NCBI RefSeq assembly: GCF_002270355.1
Contig: NZ_NJFZ01000002.1
Coordinates: 1-64,000 of the forward strand
Source of the DNA: Flectobacillus sp. BAB-3569
GTDB taxonomy: Bacteria; Bacteroidota; Bacteroidia; Cytophagales; Spirosomataceae
Length of the DNA stretch: 64,000 bases
Reading direction: 5' to 3'
This document shows, piece after piece, positions 24,954 to 32,794 of this stretch; the first letter of the stretch is position 1; each line of letters starts with the position of its first letter. The position numbers and the translations under genes are program-made. The notes under the pieces were generated by a model. That model searched no databases. It saw nothing but the letters and a program-made list of their open reading frames with translations, and was not told the origin of the DNA.

Positions 24954-25781
24954 TTGAAAACGATAAGTGCTTATGCAGCATACATTCAAACACAAAGTAT
25001 ATCACGTCTTAGAGGTAGCGCGGGGGAAAAAAATGGGGTCAATTGGCTAGTCAATATCCTTATTATGAGCATTATTGCGCTCAATACCGTGGCCATTATT
25101 CTCCATTCTGTCCGAAGTATTAGACGCGAATTTGATGAAGTTTTTGTTGATTTTGAATATTTTTCAGCTGTATTTTTCACTATCGAATACTGCTTACGAT
25201 TATGGGTTTGCACCGAAAACGAGAAATATAAACATCCTATTTGGGGGCGTTTACGGTATATGACCTCAACAGGCGGTATTATTGATTTGCTGGCTATTCT
25301 ACCGTTTTACGTATCTCACTTTACTTCGGATACTGGACTAATCCGTATTTTGAGATTATTCAGGGTATTTAGGCTATTCAAATTTTCTCGATATGTTCAT
25401 GCCTTAAGAGTGATTGAAGGTGTGATTAAGGAAAAAAGAGAAGAATTAGTATTGAGTTTAGTTTTTCTAATTTTCCTACTACTCATTGCATCTTCGGTAA
25501 TGTACTATCTCGAGAGTCCAGCTCAGCCAAGAGTTTTTTCGAGTATTCCTGCAACTTTATGGTGGGGCATAACCACCATAACATCAATCGGTTATGGCGA
25601 TATTTACCCAGTTACTATTTTGGGAAAAGTATTCGGCGGGATAATCGCAATTTCGGGAATTGCTATCATTGCACTACCAACAGGTATTTTAGCGTCAGGA
25701 TTTGCAGAACATATCAATATTCACAAAAAAGAGCGAGAAAAACATAGGTTTTGTCCACATTGCGGCAAAGAACTACCATAA
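24954..25781 (+). CDS. Voltage-gated-type potassium channel
   Basis: 275 residues, six-helix cation channel. S1 about 31-51; S2 about 64-85; S3 about 108-121; S4 with spaced arginines RILRLFRVFRLFKFSR at 131-146; S5 about 165-185; pore loop TLWWGITTITSIGYGD with selectivity filter SIGYGD at 211-216; S6 about 226-248. The K+ filter is intact. A cytoplasmic tail ends CPHC (267-270), half a zinc ribbon; two subunits could share a metal, as an inference. The only in-frame start before S1 is TTG at 24954, since a stop precedes at 24936 and no ATG is in frame. No neighbour suggests its role; membrane-potential control is likely. Confidence 0.9.
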   Translation: MKTISAYAAYIQTQSISRLRGSAGEKNGVNWLVNILIMSIIALNTVAIILHSVRSIRREFDEVFVDFEYFSAVFFTIEYCLRLWVCTENEKYKHPIWGRLRYMTSTGGIIDLLAILPFYVSHFTSDTGLIRILRLFRVFRLFKFSRYVHALRVIEGVIKEKREELVLSLVFLIFLLLIASSVMYYLESPAQPRVFSSIPATLWWGITTITSIGYGDIYPVTILGKVFGGIIAISGIAIIALPTGILASGFAEHINIHKKEREKHRFCPHCGKELP

Positions 25782-26094
25782 ACTCTTAACAAAAGTCAAT
25801 ATTTATGTAACCTTAGCTCAAAAATTACGTATAGTATGTATCTTTCTCCTAGAATCTAGTAGCAATAAATAATCACTAGGTTTGACAATACAATTCAATA
25901 ATTTTTACTTTGATAAACCATAATTAATTGCGACTGTACGGGTAAATTTTTACTAGAAAGTTAATAAAACTTCATATTATCGAGCTAGTTTAGTCTAAAA
26001 GCTTCAAAATTTGTGTATTTTTGACAATTACTAATATTGAATTTACCATCCTAATCCAAACGAACCAGTTCGCCAGAAAATTTACAATCTGCCT
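25782..26094. other. Intergenic region before the NtrC-like gene
   Basis: 313 bp, AT-rich. TATTTTTG at 26016-26023 matches the -7 pattern, 71 bp before the regulator start, but has no clear TTG partner. No repeat family member recognised. Confidence 0.4.
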
Positions 26095-27258
26095 ATGGCA
26101 AAACTATTAATAATCGACGATGAAAAAGCCATCCGTGGCGCCTTACGTGATATTCTTGAATATGAAGGGTATAGCGTAGAAGAAGCAAGCGATGGAGAAC
26201 AGGGACTAGAAATGGTCAAAAACAATGACTATGATGTAGTTCTTTGTGACATACGAATGCCCAAAATCGAAGGTTTGGATTTGTTGCTACGAGCCACAGA
26301 AATGGGCAAAGGGACTCAATTCATTATGATTTCGGCTTTTGGTAATGTGGAAACAGCCGTTGAAGCAACCAAACGTGGAGCCTTTGATTTTATTTCGAAG
26401 CCACCAGATTTGAACCGCCTATTGGTGACAGTACGAAATGCCTTGGAAAGGGGAAAAATGATCACTGAAACCAAAGTACTCAAAAAGAGAGTATATAAAC
26501 TCAATGAAATTGTTGGAGACTCGGATGCTATTCGCCGAGTAATTGATACTTCTGACCGTGTAGGACCTACCGAAGCTCGAGTATTAATTACAGGACCAAA
26601 TGGTTCAGGAAAAGAAATGGTTGCCAAACGTCTTCACGAAAGAAGTAATCGTGCCCACATGCCTTTAATCGAGGTAAACTGCGCAGCTATTCCTTCTGAA
26701 CTGATTGAGTCAGAACTGTTCGGACATGAAAAAGGAGCCTTTACTTCTGCCATCAAACAACGAATTGGAAAGTTTGAGCAAGCAGATGGTGGGACTTTAT
26801 TTTTGGACGAAATTGGCGATATGAGTCTTTCGGCTCAAGCTAAAGTACTTCGTGCTTTGCAAGAAAATAAAATCACACGCGTAGGTGGCGATAAAGAAAT
26901 CAAAATCAATGTACGTGTTTTTGCCGCTACCAATAAAAATTTACAATTGGAAATAGCAGAAGGACGTTTCCGTGAAGACTTATTCCACCGTTTGAACGTA
27001 ATTCCTATCCACGTTCCTGCTTTGAATCAGCGCCCAACTGACGTACCATTATTGGTAGATAAATTCTTACAAGATATCGCCGATGAATACGGTCAGCCAA
27101 CCAAAGAAGTAACCGATGATGCCATGAAGTATCTTCAGTCGCTTCCATGGACGGGTAATGTTCGTGAACTACGCAACGTAGTGGAACGCTTGGTCATCAT
27201 GTGTGGTGATATCATTAACCTCGATGACGTAAAACTCTTCGCTATGCCAGTCATTTAG
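26095..27258 (+). CDS. NtrC-type sigma-54 activator lacking a DNA-binding domain
   Basis: 387 residues. Receiver domain 1-120 with DD at 8-9, phospho-acceptor D52, and K102 in SKPP. AAA+ sigma-54 interaction domain about 137-380: Walker A GPNGSGKE 167-174, the sigma-54 contact loop GAFTSA 214-219 (consensus GAFTGA), Walker [12 protein letters not shown] 232-242, arginine region [10 protein letters not shown] 292-301, and WTGNVREL 352-359. The protein stops 28 residues after that motif, so the usual C-terminal Fis-type HTH is missing. It may act from solution or through a partner. No histidine kinase is adjacent. Followed by repeat DNA and a strong hairpin. Confidence 0.92.
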   Translation: MAKLLIIDDEKAIRGALRDILEYEGYSVEEASDGEQGLEMVKNNDYDVVLCDIRMPKIEGLDLLLRATEMGKGTQFIMISAFGNVETAVEATKRGAFDFISKPPDLNRLLVTVRNALERGKMITETKVLKKRVYKLNEIVGDSDAIRRVIDTSDRVGPTEARVLITGPNGSGKEMVAKRLHERSNRAHMPLIEVNCAAIPSELIESELFGHEKGAFTSAIKQRIGKFEQADGGTLFLDEIGDMSLSAQAKVLRALQENKITRVGGDKEIKINVRVFAATNKNLQLEIAEGRFREDLFHRLNVIPIHVPALNQRPTDVPLLVDKFLQDIADEYGQPTKEVTDDAMKYLQSLPWTGNVRELRNVVERLVIMCGDIINLDDVKLFAMPVI

Positions 27259-27299
27259 ATTGGAGATTGTGGATGTTGGAGTTCGGATTTTCAATCATT

Positions 27300-27655
27300 C
27301 GTAATTGAGCGATTTAGTGATTGAGCGAATGAGTGATTAATTTTAATAGGTATTTTACTGTAGGGATACAATGCTTTGCCTCACCAGAGCTATTATTCGA
27401 AATATCAACATAGGTCATCTTGAAATTAGAACGATTCTATAAATTTCATCAATATGAGTAATCCCGAATTTTAAGGTTGAGGTTATTCTCTAAGTTTTCA
27501 TCAAAAAAGCGGTCAGGAAATATTTTCTGACCGCTTTTTTGATACTACTATACTAAATTTCACTCAGCTTAAGACGCAATCATTGCGTCTCTACCGCCAG
27601 AATACAAATTTTAAATTAATCACTCATTCATTCAATCACTAAATTAGAGATAGCT
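27300..27655. mobile_element. MITE-like dispersed element, copy 1
   Basis: About 355 bp filling the gap between convergent genes. Ends: gatttagtgattgagcgaat at about 27311 and its near complement, cactcattcattcaatcact, at about 27620-27641. Inside each end lies a gcaatc/attgc-type palindrome (degenerate at 27350-27376, clear at 27568-27590), and the gcggtc hairpin lies at 27500-27543. The same parts in the same order occur at 29848-30068. No coding capacity; mobility is inferred from structure. Confidence 0.65.
27500..27543. terminator. gcggtc hairpin (terminator-like), copy 1
   Basis: atcaaaaaagcggtcag pairs with ctgaccgcttttttgat, 17-bp arms with a short AT loop. The flanking T and A runs make it a good terminator in both directions, for the NtrC-like gene and the permease. 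Near-identical hairpins lie at 29955 and 47165. Confidence 0.85.
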
Positions 27656-27665
27656 CTTTGGCGTT

Positions 27666-28934
27666 TTACATTCTCTTAGACCAAAAATACGTTATTGCCC
27701 CAACCAACAAAATCCCTAAGCCAATAAAGCTTTCTTGAGGTTTGTCATAAATGATAAATAATAAAACAATCATACTAAAACCCACATACAAATACTGAAT
27801 ATAAGGACTCAAAGGACTTCTGAAACGGTCGCCCTCGTGAGGAATTTTCAAGAAACTTGCCACAGCGATTGTTCCCATCAATTGCAATACGAAAGACGAA
27901 TACAGTAAAATCTGTTGCAAACTTCCCGACAACAACAATATCAAAATCACTGCACATAATAGCCATATTGCTCGAATTGGCACATCGTGCTTGTTAGTTG
28001 GACGAATCCATTTCCATAAAGTGTAATGTTGTGCCATCGAGTGTACTATTCTAGAACCTATCCAAATATAAGAACTCATTGTAGCTATCAATTGAAATCC
28101 AATCCCTGCACTAATCCACTTATTGGCGGTAGGACCTAGTATATTTTGAGTTGCTAAAATCGCTACCTCGGCTTGTCCTTTCAACTGTGCATAAGTTCCA
28201 AATTTCAAGAATACCAGCTGCAAAAGTACGTACACTACAATGACGCCCAAGGTGCCAAAAATCAAAGCTTTGGGTAAATCTTTGCTTGGGTTTCGGATTT
28301 CGCCTACGATATACGCCGCAGCATTCCATCCTGTGTAAGCATAGGTCACATAAAGGAGTGAAACAGCAAAACCCGTTTGGGTTATTTCATCCAAAATTGG
28401 CACTTGTACATTGATGGCATTTTGAGGAATAGGTGCATACCAAATGCCTATTCCTAATAAAAAACCGATAAATAGTACTTTTACCACAGTGGTAATATTC
28501 TGAAAAACACTACTATGTTTGAGTGAAAATGAGTGCAATAAACTGATTAAAATAATCAGCAAAACGATATACCAACGCAAATTAGGTATGTCAAACGGGC
28601 TCAAATAGGCTTCCATGGCAAGCGCTGCAATGGCTACGGGCGACGAAAAACCTACAATCAAAGAAGCCCAAGCGGTGAGATAACCCCAGAAAGGATGAAA
28701 ACCTTTACTGACAAAAATATAATCGCCACCGGATTCATTATAGTGCGTTCCTAGTTCGGCGAATGTAAATGCGCCAATCAATGCTAAAACACCTCCTAAC
28801 ACCCACAGCAATACAATACTCCAAACATTTTGTACATCGACTAACTGGTATCCTAAACTCGTAAAAACGCCCGTTCCCACCATATTAGAGATAACTAACA
28901 TAGTGGCGGTTTTCCATCCTATTTTGTGCGACAT
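27666..28934 (-). CDS. APC-superfamily amino-acid permease
   Basis: 422 residues, about 12 membrane helices. The N-terminal APC signature is clear: SNMVGTGVFTSLGYQL (about 15-30, helix 1 break), then GALIGAFTFAEL-like and NESGGDYIFVSKGFHPFWGYLTAW (helix 3 region). YTGWNAAAYIVGEIRNPSKDLPKAL around 205-230 is the conserved helix 6 to loop segment. Imports or exchanges an amino acid or polyamine; the substrate cannot be told. No associated enzyme gene. Start ATG at 28934. Confidence 0.92.
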   Translation of the reverse strand: MSHKIGWKTATMLVISNMVGTGVFTSLGYQLVDVQNVWSIVLLWVLGGVLALIGAFTFAELGTHYNESGGDYIFVSKGFHPFWGYLTAWASLIVGFSSPVAIAALAMEAYLSPFDIPNLRWYIVLLIILISLLHSFSLKHSSVFQNITTVVKVLFIGFLLGIGIWYAPIPQNAINVQVPILDEITQTGFAVSLLYVTYAYTGWNAAAYIVGEIRNPSKDLPKALIFGTLGVIVVYVLLQLVFLKFGTYAQLKGQAEVAILATQNILGPTANKWISAGIGFQLIATMSSYIWIGSRIVHSMAQHYTLWKWIRPTNKHDVPIRAIWLLCAVILILLLSGSLQQILLYSSFVLQLMGTIAVASFLKIPHEGDRFRSPLSPYIQYLYVGFSMIVLLFIIYDKPQESFIGLGILLVGAITYFWSKRM

Positions 28935-28976
28935 AGGCTAATTTCTTTAAATAATTGCGAATATTTCTTCAAATAT

Positions 28977-29009
28977 AAAGGCACAAAGCGTTTTACACTT
29001 TGTGCCTTT
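28977..29009. terminator. Hairpin after the NTF2-like gene
   Basis: aaaggcacaaag (28977-28988) pairs perfectly with ctttgtgccttt (28998-29009). It lies downstream of the minus-strand gene at 29094. T-runs are short (ttt atattt), so moderate strength. Confidence 0.7.
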
Positions 29010-29093
29010 ATTCCTTTTTCTAAATACTTTTTACAAAGTAAAATTCAATCTTGCAAAAACATATCTACCTGTTGTTCCCATCAGTGGCTGAGA

Positions 29094-29639
29094 TTATTTC
29101 TGTTTCTTTTCTGACTTAGCTGAGGGCTTTTTATCTTTTTCAGAAATCGGTAATTCTTCTTTGACAGAACTTGTTGAGGCTGGCATACTGGTATGATTTA
29201 CCATTTTCCATTCGCCTTTAATCAGCTCTACAATTCTTAACTCTTGAGAAGTTTCTTTTTTACCATCTAAGGTTTTTATTTGTTTAAAAGTCACCCAAAC
29301 ATAGGTAGGATTTACTTTTCTGAAATTTGTTTTTTCTCTAGCAAACGTAGGCTTTGCCCCTTTTTTGCCCTCATTAAACCAAGTAGTTGCCCAAGAGCTC
29401 AAGGCATCCCAACCATCTTTCACAATCAATTGACCTTTTTCGTATTGAGCAAAGTAGGTTTGTGGCGTTTGGCGATAAAGCGTCATCCATGTTTCATAAT
29501 CTTTAGCATAAAAAGCTCTGGTCTCGTCAGCTATCAATTGTTTGATTTTGCTTTGGTCTTCGGGACTAACGGTGTTTTGAGCTGTAACAGTACTGACAAA
29601 AAGTAGTAAAGTAACGCAAAGGAATCCAAGTGTTTTCAT
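29094..29639 (-). CDS. Secreted NTF2/SnoaL-like protein
   Basis: 181 residues. The signal peptide ends near residue 20 (STVTAQ). The body (about 28-150) has the SnoaL/DUF4440-like helix-then-sheet pattern: IKQLIADETRAFYAKDYETW, then WTTWFNEG-type turns and a final strand IVELIKGEWKMVNHTSMPA. The C-terminal 25 residues are Lys/Ser/Glu-rich and probably disordered (SEKDKKPSAKSEKKQK). No catalytic pair is visible; the fold often binds small ligands. Lone gene between a hairpin and a MITE-like repeat. Confidence 0.75.
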   Translation of the reverse strand: MKTLGFLCVTLLLFVSTVTAQNTVSPEDQSKIKQLIADETRAFYAKDYETWMTLYRQTPQTYFAQYEKGQLIVKDGWDALSSWATTWFNEGKKGAKPTFAREKTNFRKVNPTYVWVTFKQIKTLDGKKETSQELRIVELIKGEWKMVNHTSMPASTSSVKEELPISEKDKKPSAKSEKKQK

Positions 29640-29847
29640 AAGTAAGAATGAGTAAAATGAAACTTTAATTGTGAGGCTTTAGAATAAAGGTAATAAGTTT
29701 TAGGTAAAAAAAACATCCTTTAGTTTACCAAAGCCTAAATCATTTAGCTTGAAATAGAGAATTAATATAGTCTAACTAGAAACGATTGATTCTCAAAAAT
29801 GTCATTCTTAACATCTATTTTTTCTTACAAACATGAAACATAACTAA

Positions 29848-30068
29848 TGTAGCGATTTAGTGATTAAGCGAGTGAGGGATTATGTAAAAATTTGTATTGC
29901 ATCAGTAGAGACGCAATGATTGCGTCTTAAGCCATTCATATCTAGCTTAATAGCATCAAAAAGCGGTCGAAAAACATGTTTTCGACCGCTTTTTTGATAT
30001 CACTATGCCAATTTTCGAAAAATCACTCATGCACTCAATCACCAATCACTAAATTAGGGATGACTCAT
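29848..30068. mobile_element. MITE-like dispersed element, copy 2
   Basis: About 220 bp. Left end cgatttagtgattaagcgag; right end aatcactcatgcactcaatc then accaatcactaaattaggga, an imperfect terminal inverted repeat. Internal gtagagacgcaatgattgcg palindrome (about 29907-29931), then the gcggtc hairpin 29955-29998. It lies just after the stop of the M20 gene and may serve as its terminator. Confidence 0.65.
29955..29998. terminator. gcggtc hairpin (terminator-like), copy 2
   Basis: atcaaaaagcggtcgaaaa pairs with ttttcgaccgcttttttgat around catg. It is 73 bp beyond the M20 amidohydrolase stop. Confidence 0.85.
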
Positions 30069-30070
30069 GC

Positions 30071-31540
30071 TTACTTTCTATAATCCAAAGCTGGTTTTCT
30101 GTCGCCCAACAAGGCTTCATATTTAAAGTCCGCTCCTCCTCGTTTTTCGAGCCACTCAGCCTTAGCCTTATCGATCGTCGCTTGGTCGTTCATCAAATCA
30201 AGGGCAGTAATTGCGAGTGTTTTCGCGGCTACAATCATTCCTTTCTGTCCAATCGACATACCACTTGCTGCGGTAGATTGCCAGCTATGTGCCGATGAGC
30301 CTGGCACCCAAGTCGCAGTACCTAAACCAACCGTTGGTACTACCCAACTTACATCGCCTACGTCGGTCGAACCTCCCGATGTGGCACTTTCTGATGCATC
30401 AGTAAAATTTTTAATCTTAGCAGCATTGTTGATATCCTGCTTTTGCTCCCCTAATGTTTCAGCGATTTTTTCTGCAAACTTTTTCTCTTCATCATTATAC
30501 ACAACCCCTCCTACTTTCTGCATATTTTGATGAACAAGCGTTGCTAATGTTACATTGGGTAAAAGGTTGTAAACACCCCCTAACACTTCCCATTCAACTT
30601 TTGTGCCTGTACCTAAAGCTGCACCTTGAGCTGCATTTTCGATACGTTTCCAAATACTCTGTAAAATTGCTCTGTCTTTATGACGTGCATAATAATATAC
30701 CTCGGCATAAGCTGGTACTACGTTAGGAGCCTCACCACCTTTGGTAATTACATAATGAATACGCGTATCCTGAGGGATATGCTCACGCATCATATTAATC
30801 ATATAATTCATCGACTCTACGCCATCCAATGCCGAACGACCACGCTCAGGTGCGGCCGCTGCGTGCGAAGCAATGCCTTTGAAACGAAATTTCGCATTTT
30901 TGTTGGCCAATGACGTACTTGCATCCGCCGCATTCGCAGAACTTGGGTGCCAGTGCAATACCACGTCTACATCGTTGAAATACCCTTCACGAACCATATA
31001 TACTTTGCCTGAACCACCCTCTTCGGCTGGACAGCCATAAATTTTGATGGTTCCTGGCTTACCTGATTTTTGCAACCAATTCTTTACTTCAATAGCCGCC
31101 GCCACCGACGCCGTACCAAAAAGGTTATGTCCACAACCATGTCCTCCCTTTTGATTAGGAATAGGTTTTATTTCGGGAGTAGCTTCTTGTGCCAAGCCCG
31201 GTAAAGCATCATACTCGCCTAAAATACCAATCACGGGCTTACCTGCACCGTAGGTTGCAACAAAGGCCGTAGGAATGCCAGCTATACCTGCTTGTACTTG
31301 AAAGCCCTCTTTTTTCAATTGCTCTTGCAATAAAAGAGAACTCTTTTCTTCCATGTAGCCAAGCTCTGCATAATCCCAAATTTGTTTTGAAATCTTGGCA
31401 TATTCATCGAATCGTTTGTCAAGATTACCAATCATCGCTTGCTTCTCAGCTTCCAAAGGACTTGCTGTAGCAGCTTTCTTTTTTTGTGCCATACTTGCGA
31501 ATGATAACATCGAAAGCACTAGCAAAACGCATTTCTTCAT
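30071..31540 (-). CDS. Secreted M20-family amidohydrolase (AbgB-like)
   Basis: 489 residues. Signal peptide to about residue 18 (FASMAQ). M20D peptidase pattern: ISKQIWDYAELGYMEEKSS, GILGEYDALPGL, the metal-site GGHGCGHNLFGTAS (about 130-143), CPAEEGGSGK (about 168-177, catalytic Glu pair), HWHPSS, and a dimerisation lid domain FRFKGIASHAAAAPERGRSA. Near the end GGSTDVGDVSW gives a further metal ligand. Closest known type is AbgB p-aminobenzoyl-glutamate hydrolase, but a signal peptide suggests periplasmic action on N-acyl amino acids or peptides. Confidence 0.93.
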   Translation of the reverse strand: MKKCVLLVLSMLSFASMAQKKKAATASPLEAEKQAMIGNLDKRFDEYAKISKQIWDYAELGYMEEKSSLLLQEQLKKEGFQVQAGIAGIPTAFVATYGAGKPVIGILGEYDALPGLAQEATPEIKPIPNQKGGHGCGHNLFGTASVAAAIEVKNWLQKSGKPGTIKIYGCPAEEGGSGKVYMVREGYFNDVDVVLHWHPSSANAADASTSLANKNAKFRFKGIASHAAAAPERGRSALDGVESMNYMINMMREHIPQDTRIHYVITKGGEAPNVVPAYAEVYYYARHKDRAILQSIWKRIENAAQGAALGTGTKVEWEVLGGVYNLLPNVTLATLVHQNMQKVGGVVYNDEEKKFAEKIAETLGEQKQDINNAAKIKNFTDASESATSGGSTDVGDVSWVVPTVGLGTATWVPGSSAHSWQSTAASGMSIGQKGMIVAAKTLAITALDLMNDQATIDKAKAEWLEKRGGADFKYEALLGDRKPALDYRK

Positions 31541-31630
31541 AAATAAAGGTAAGTTTTAGTTTTAGTAAAGTGAATATTGTGGACTTTGGTATTAAGTTAG
31601 TGGCAAAATAAAATTTAAGATTGTACTTTG

Positions 31631-31772
31631 GGCTTGCAGGTATCGGCTTTCGGCGGTGGGCTTTGGGAAAAATGCATGTCTGTGATCATTAAACACATTT
31701 TAACACTCTTTGCCTTATGCCTGTTGCCTTGTGCCTAAACACAAAACTTAGCTCTAATTTTTGCCCACTAAC
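31631..31772. repeat. Dispersed repeat family B, copy 1
   Basis: Contains aggtatcggctttcggc, aacactctttgccttatgcc, tgttgccttgtgcc and the end ttttgcccactaac. The same ordered words recur at 54929-55097 and, in the other orientation or in part, at 42107-42215, 43243-43420 and 50757-50890. It fills the gap between the nitroreductase and M20 genes. Confidence 0.8.
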
Positions 31773-31775
31773 ATA

Positions 31776-32501
31776 CTATATTTTCCGAATGATCTCCTCT
31801 GATGGCACTCTTGTTCTGGCTGCATAGACGCCATCGTCTGCTCCCTTTCCACAAGCTACAATCATACACACCTCGGCTCCTGCTGGAGCGTCAATCAATT
31901 TTTTGACCAAACGACTATCAAAACCTTCCATCGGACAGGTATCATATTGATGCGAGGCCATACTCAGCATAAATGTTTGTGCTGCTAAAGCACATGACTT
32001 ATGCACCATCACTCGTTGGTCAGCATGTGACGAAACTCTCAAAAACGGTCGATTAAATCCTTTGACTAAAATGATAAGTTTGCGAAGCAAAGTCATAAAG
32101 CCAAACCAGTCATTGCGGTAAAACAAGGGCATCAGTTTGCCATAATAATCCATAGCTCGCTTGTCACGACCCGTGAGTTCTTTTCCCTGAAATTGTTTTT
32201 TGATATTGTCCAAGTTCCATTGAGCCATATTTTTCCAACGGTCTTGGCGGGTTAAAAATATGATAAGATGCGGGGCTGTTCGAGCGGCAGACTGATTGAA
32301 ACAAGCCTTGGCTATAGCTTCCTTTTTCTCTGGACTACTTACCCACACAAACTCCCAAAGTTGCATATTACTGCTATTGGGCGAAAGTGTGGCTAACTCC
32401 AAACTTTTTTGGATAACCTGCTCGTCTATTTCGGCTTGAGCATCATATACTCGAACCGAACGGCGATAGTTAACAATCTTGGCAAAAAAATCTTGCTGCA
32501 T
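31776..32501 (-). CDS. Nitroreductase family protein
   Basis: 241 residues. FMN-dependent nitroreductase fold: the N-terminal NYRRSVRVYD (about 11-20) supplies the phosphate-binding Arg-Arg-Ser, LATLSPNSSNMQLWEFVWV is the typical second motif, and the C-terminal half has ALAAQTFMLSMASHQYDTCPMEGFD and EVCMIVACGKG. Expected to reduce quinones, nitro compounds or similar using NAD(P)H in the cytoplasm. An insertion around 85-150 carries a hydrophobic segment. Lone gene bordered by repeat family B. Confidence 0.92.
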   Translation of the reverse strand: MQQDFFAKIVNYRRSVRVYDAQAEIDEQVIQKSLELATLSPNSSNMQLWEFVWVSSPEKKEAIAKACFNQSAARTAPHLIIFLTRQDRWKNMAQWNLDNIKKQFQGKELTGRDKRAMDYYGKLMPLFYRNDWFGFMTLLRKLIILVKGFNRPFLRVSSHADQRVMVHKSCALAAQTFMLSMASHQYDTCPMEGFDSRLVKKLIDAPAGAEVCMIVACGKGADDGVYAARTRVPSEEIIRKI

Positions 32502-32664
32502 GAGTCGTGTGTTGATGAATCAAATTGGGCTTGTTTTACAAAGTTAAAATTCTTAGCCAAAAATCAAAGCAGAAAGGCAGGGAATACCAAGGAAAAAATC
32601 ATTTTGATACAATCGATTTGACAACTAAAACCTTGTTCCCTTCTGATTTTTAGAGATATAAGTA

Positions 32665-32694
32665 TTGACAAATATATTTTTTAGCCTATATTTG
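32665..32694 (+). promoter_or_regulatory. Strong-match Bacteroidota promoter of the TonB receptor
   Basis: TTG at 32665-32667, 19-nt spacer, TATATTTG at 32687-32694: a full match to the -33/-7 consensus. The start codon is 100 bp downstream of the -7 element, leaving room for the two palindromes in the leader. Confidence 0.6.
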
Positions 32695-32698
32695 TTTG

Positions 32699-32755
32699 AA
32701 TTTTTAGATTAACCTAAAAATTTAATAAACCAAAACTAAACTATTGTCAATAGTT
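32699..32755 (+). promoter_or_regulatory. Two palindromes in the TonB receptor leader
   Basis: aatttttag (32699-32707) with ctaaaaatt (32714-32722), and the perfect 17-mer aactattgtcaatagtt (32739-32755). They lie just after the expected transcription start. Operator sites or RNA hairpins are both possible; no Fur-box match is seen. Confidence 0.45.
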
Positions 32756-32794
32756 AGATCTATCTAAGCCCTACAAAACTCTTGTTTCACTCTC

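Noticed and set aside
32739-32755. Fur box
   Set aside because: The palindrome lacks the GATAAT-type hexamers of Fur sites.
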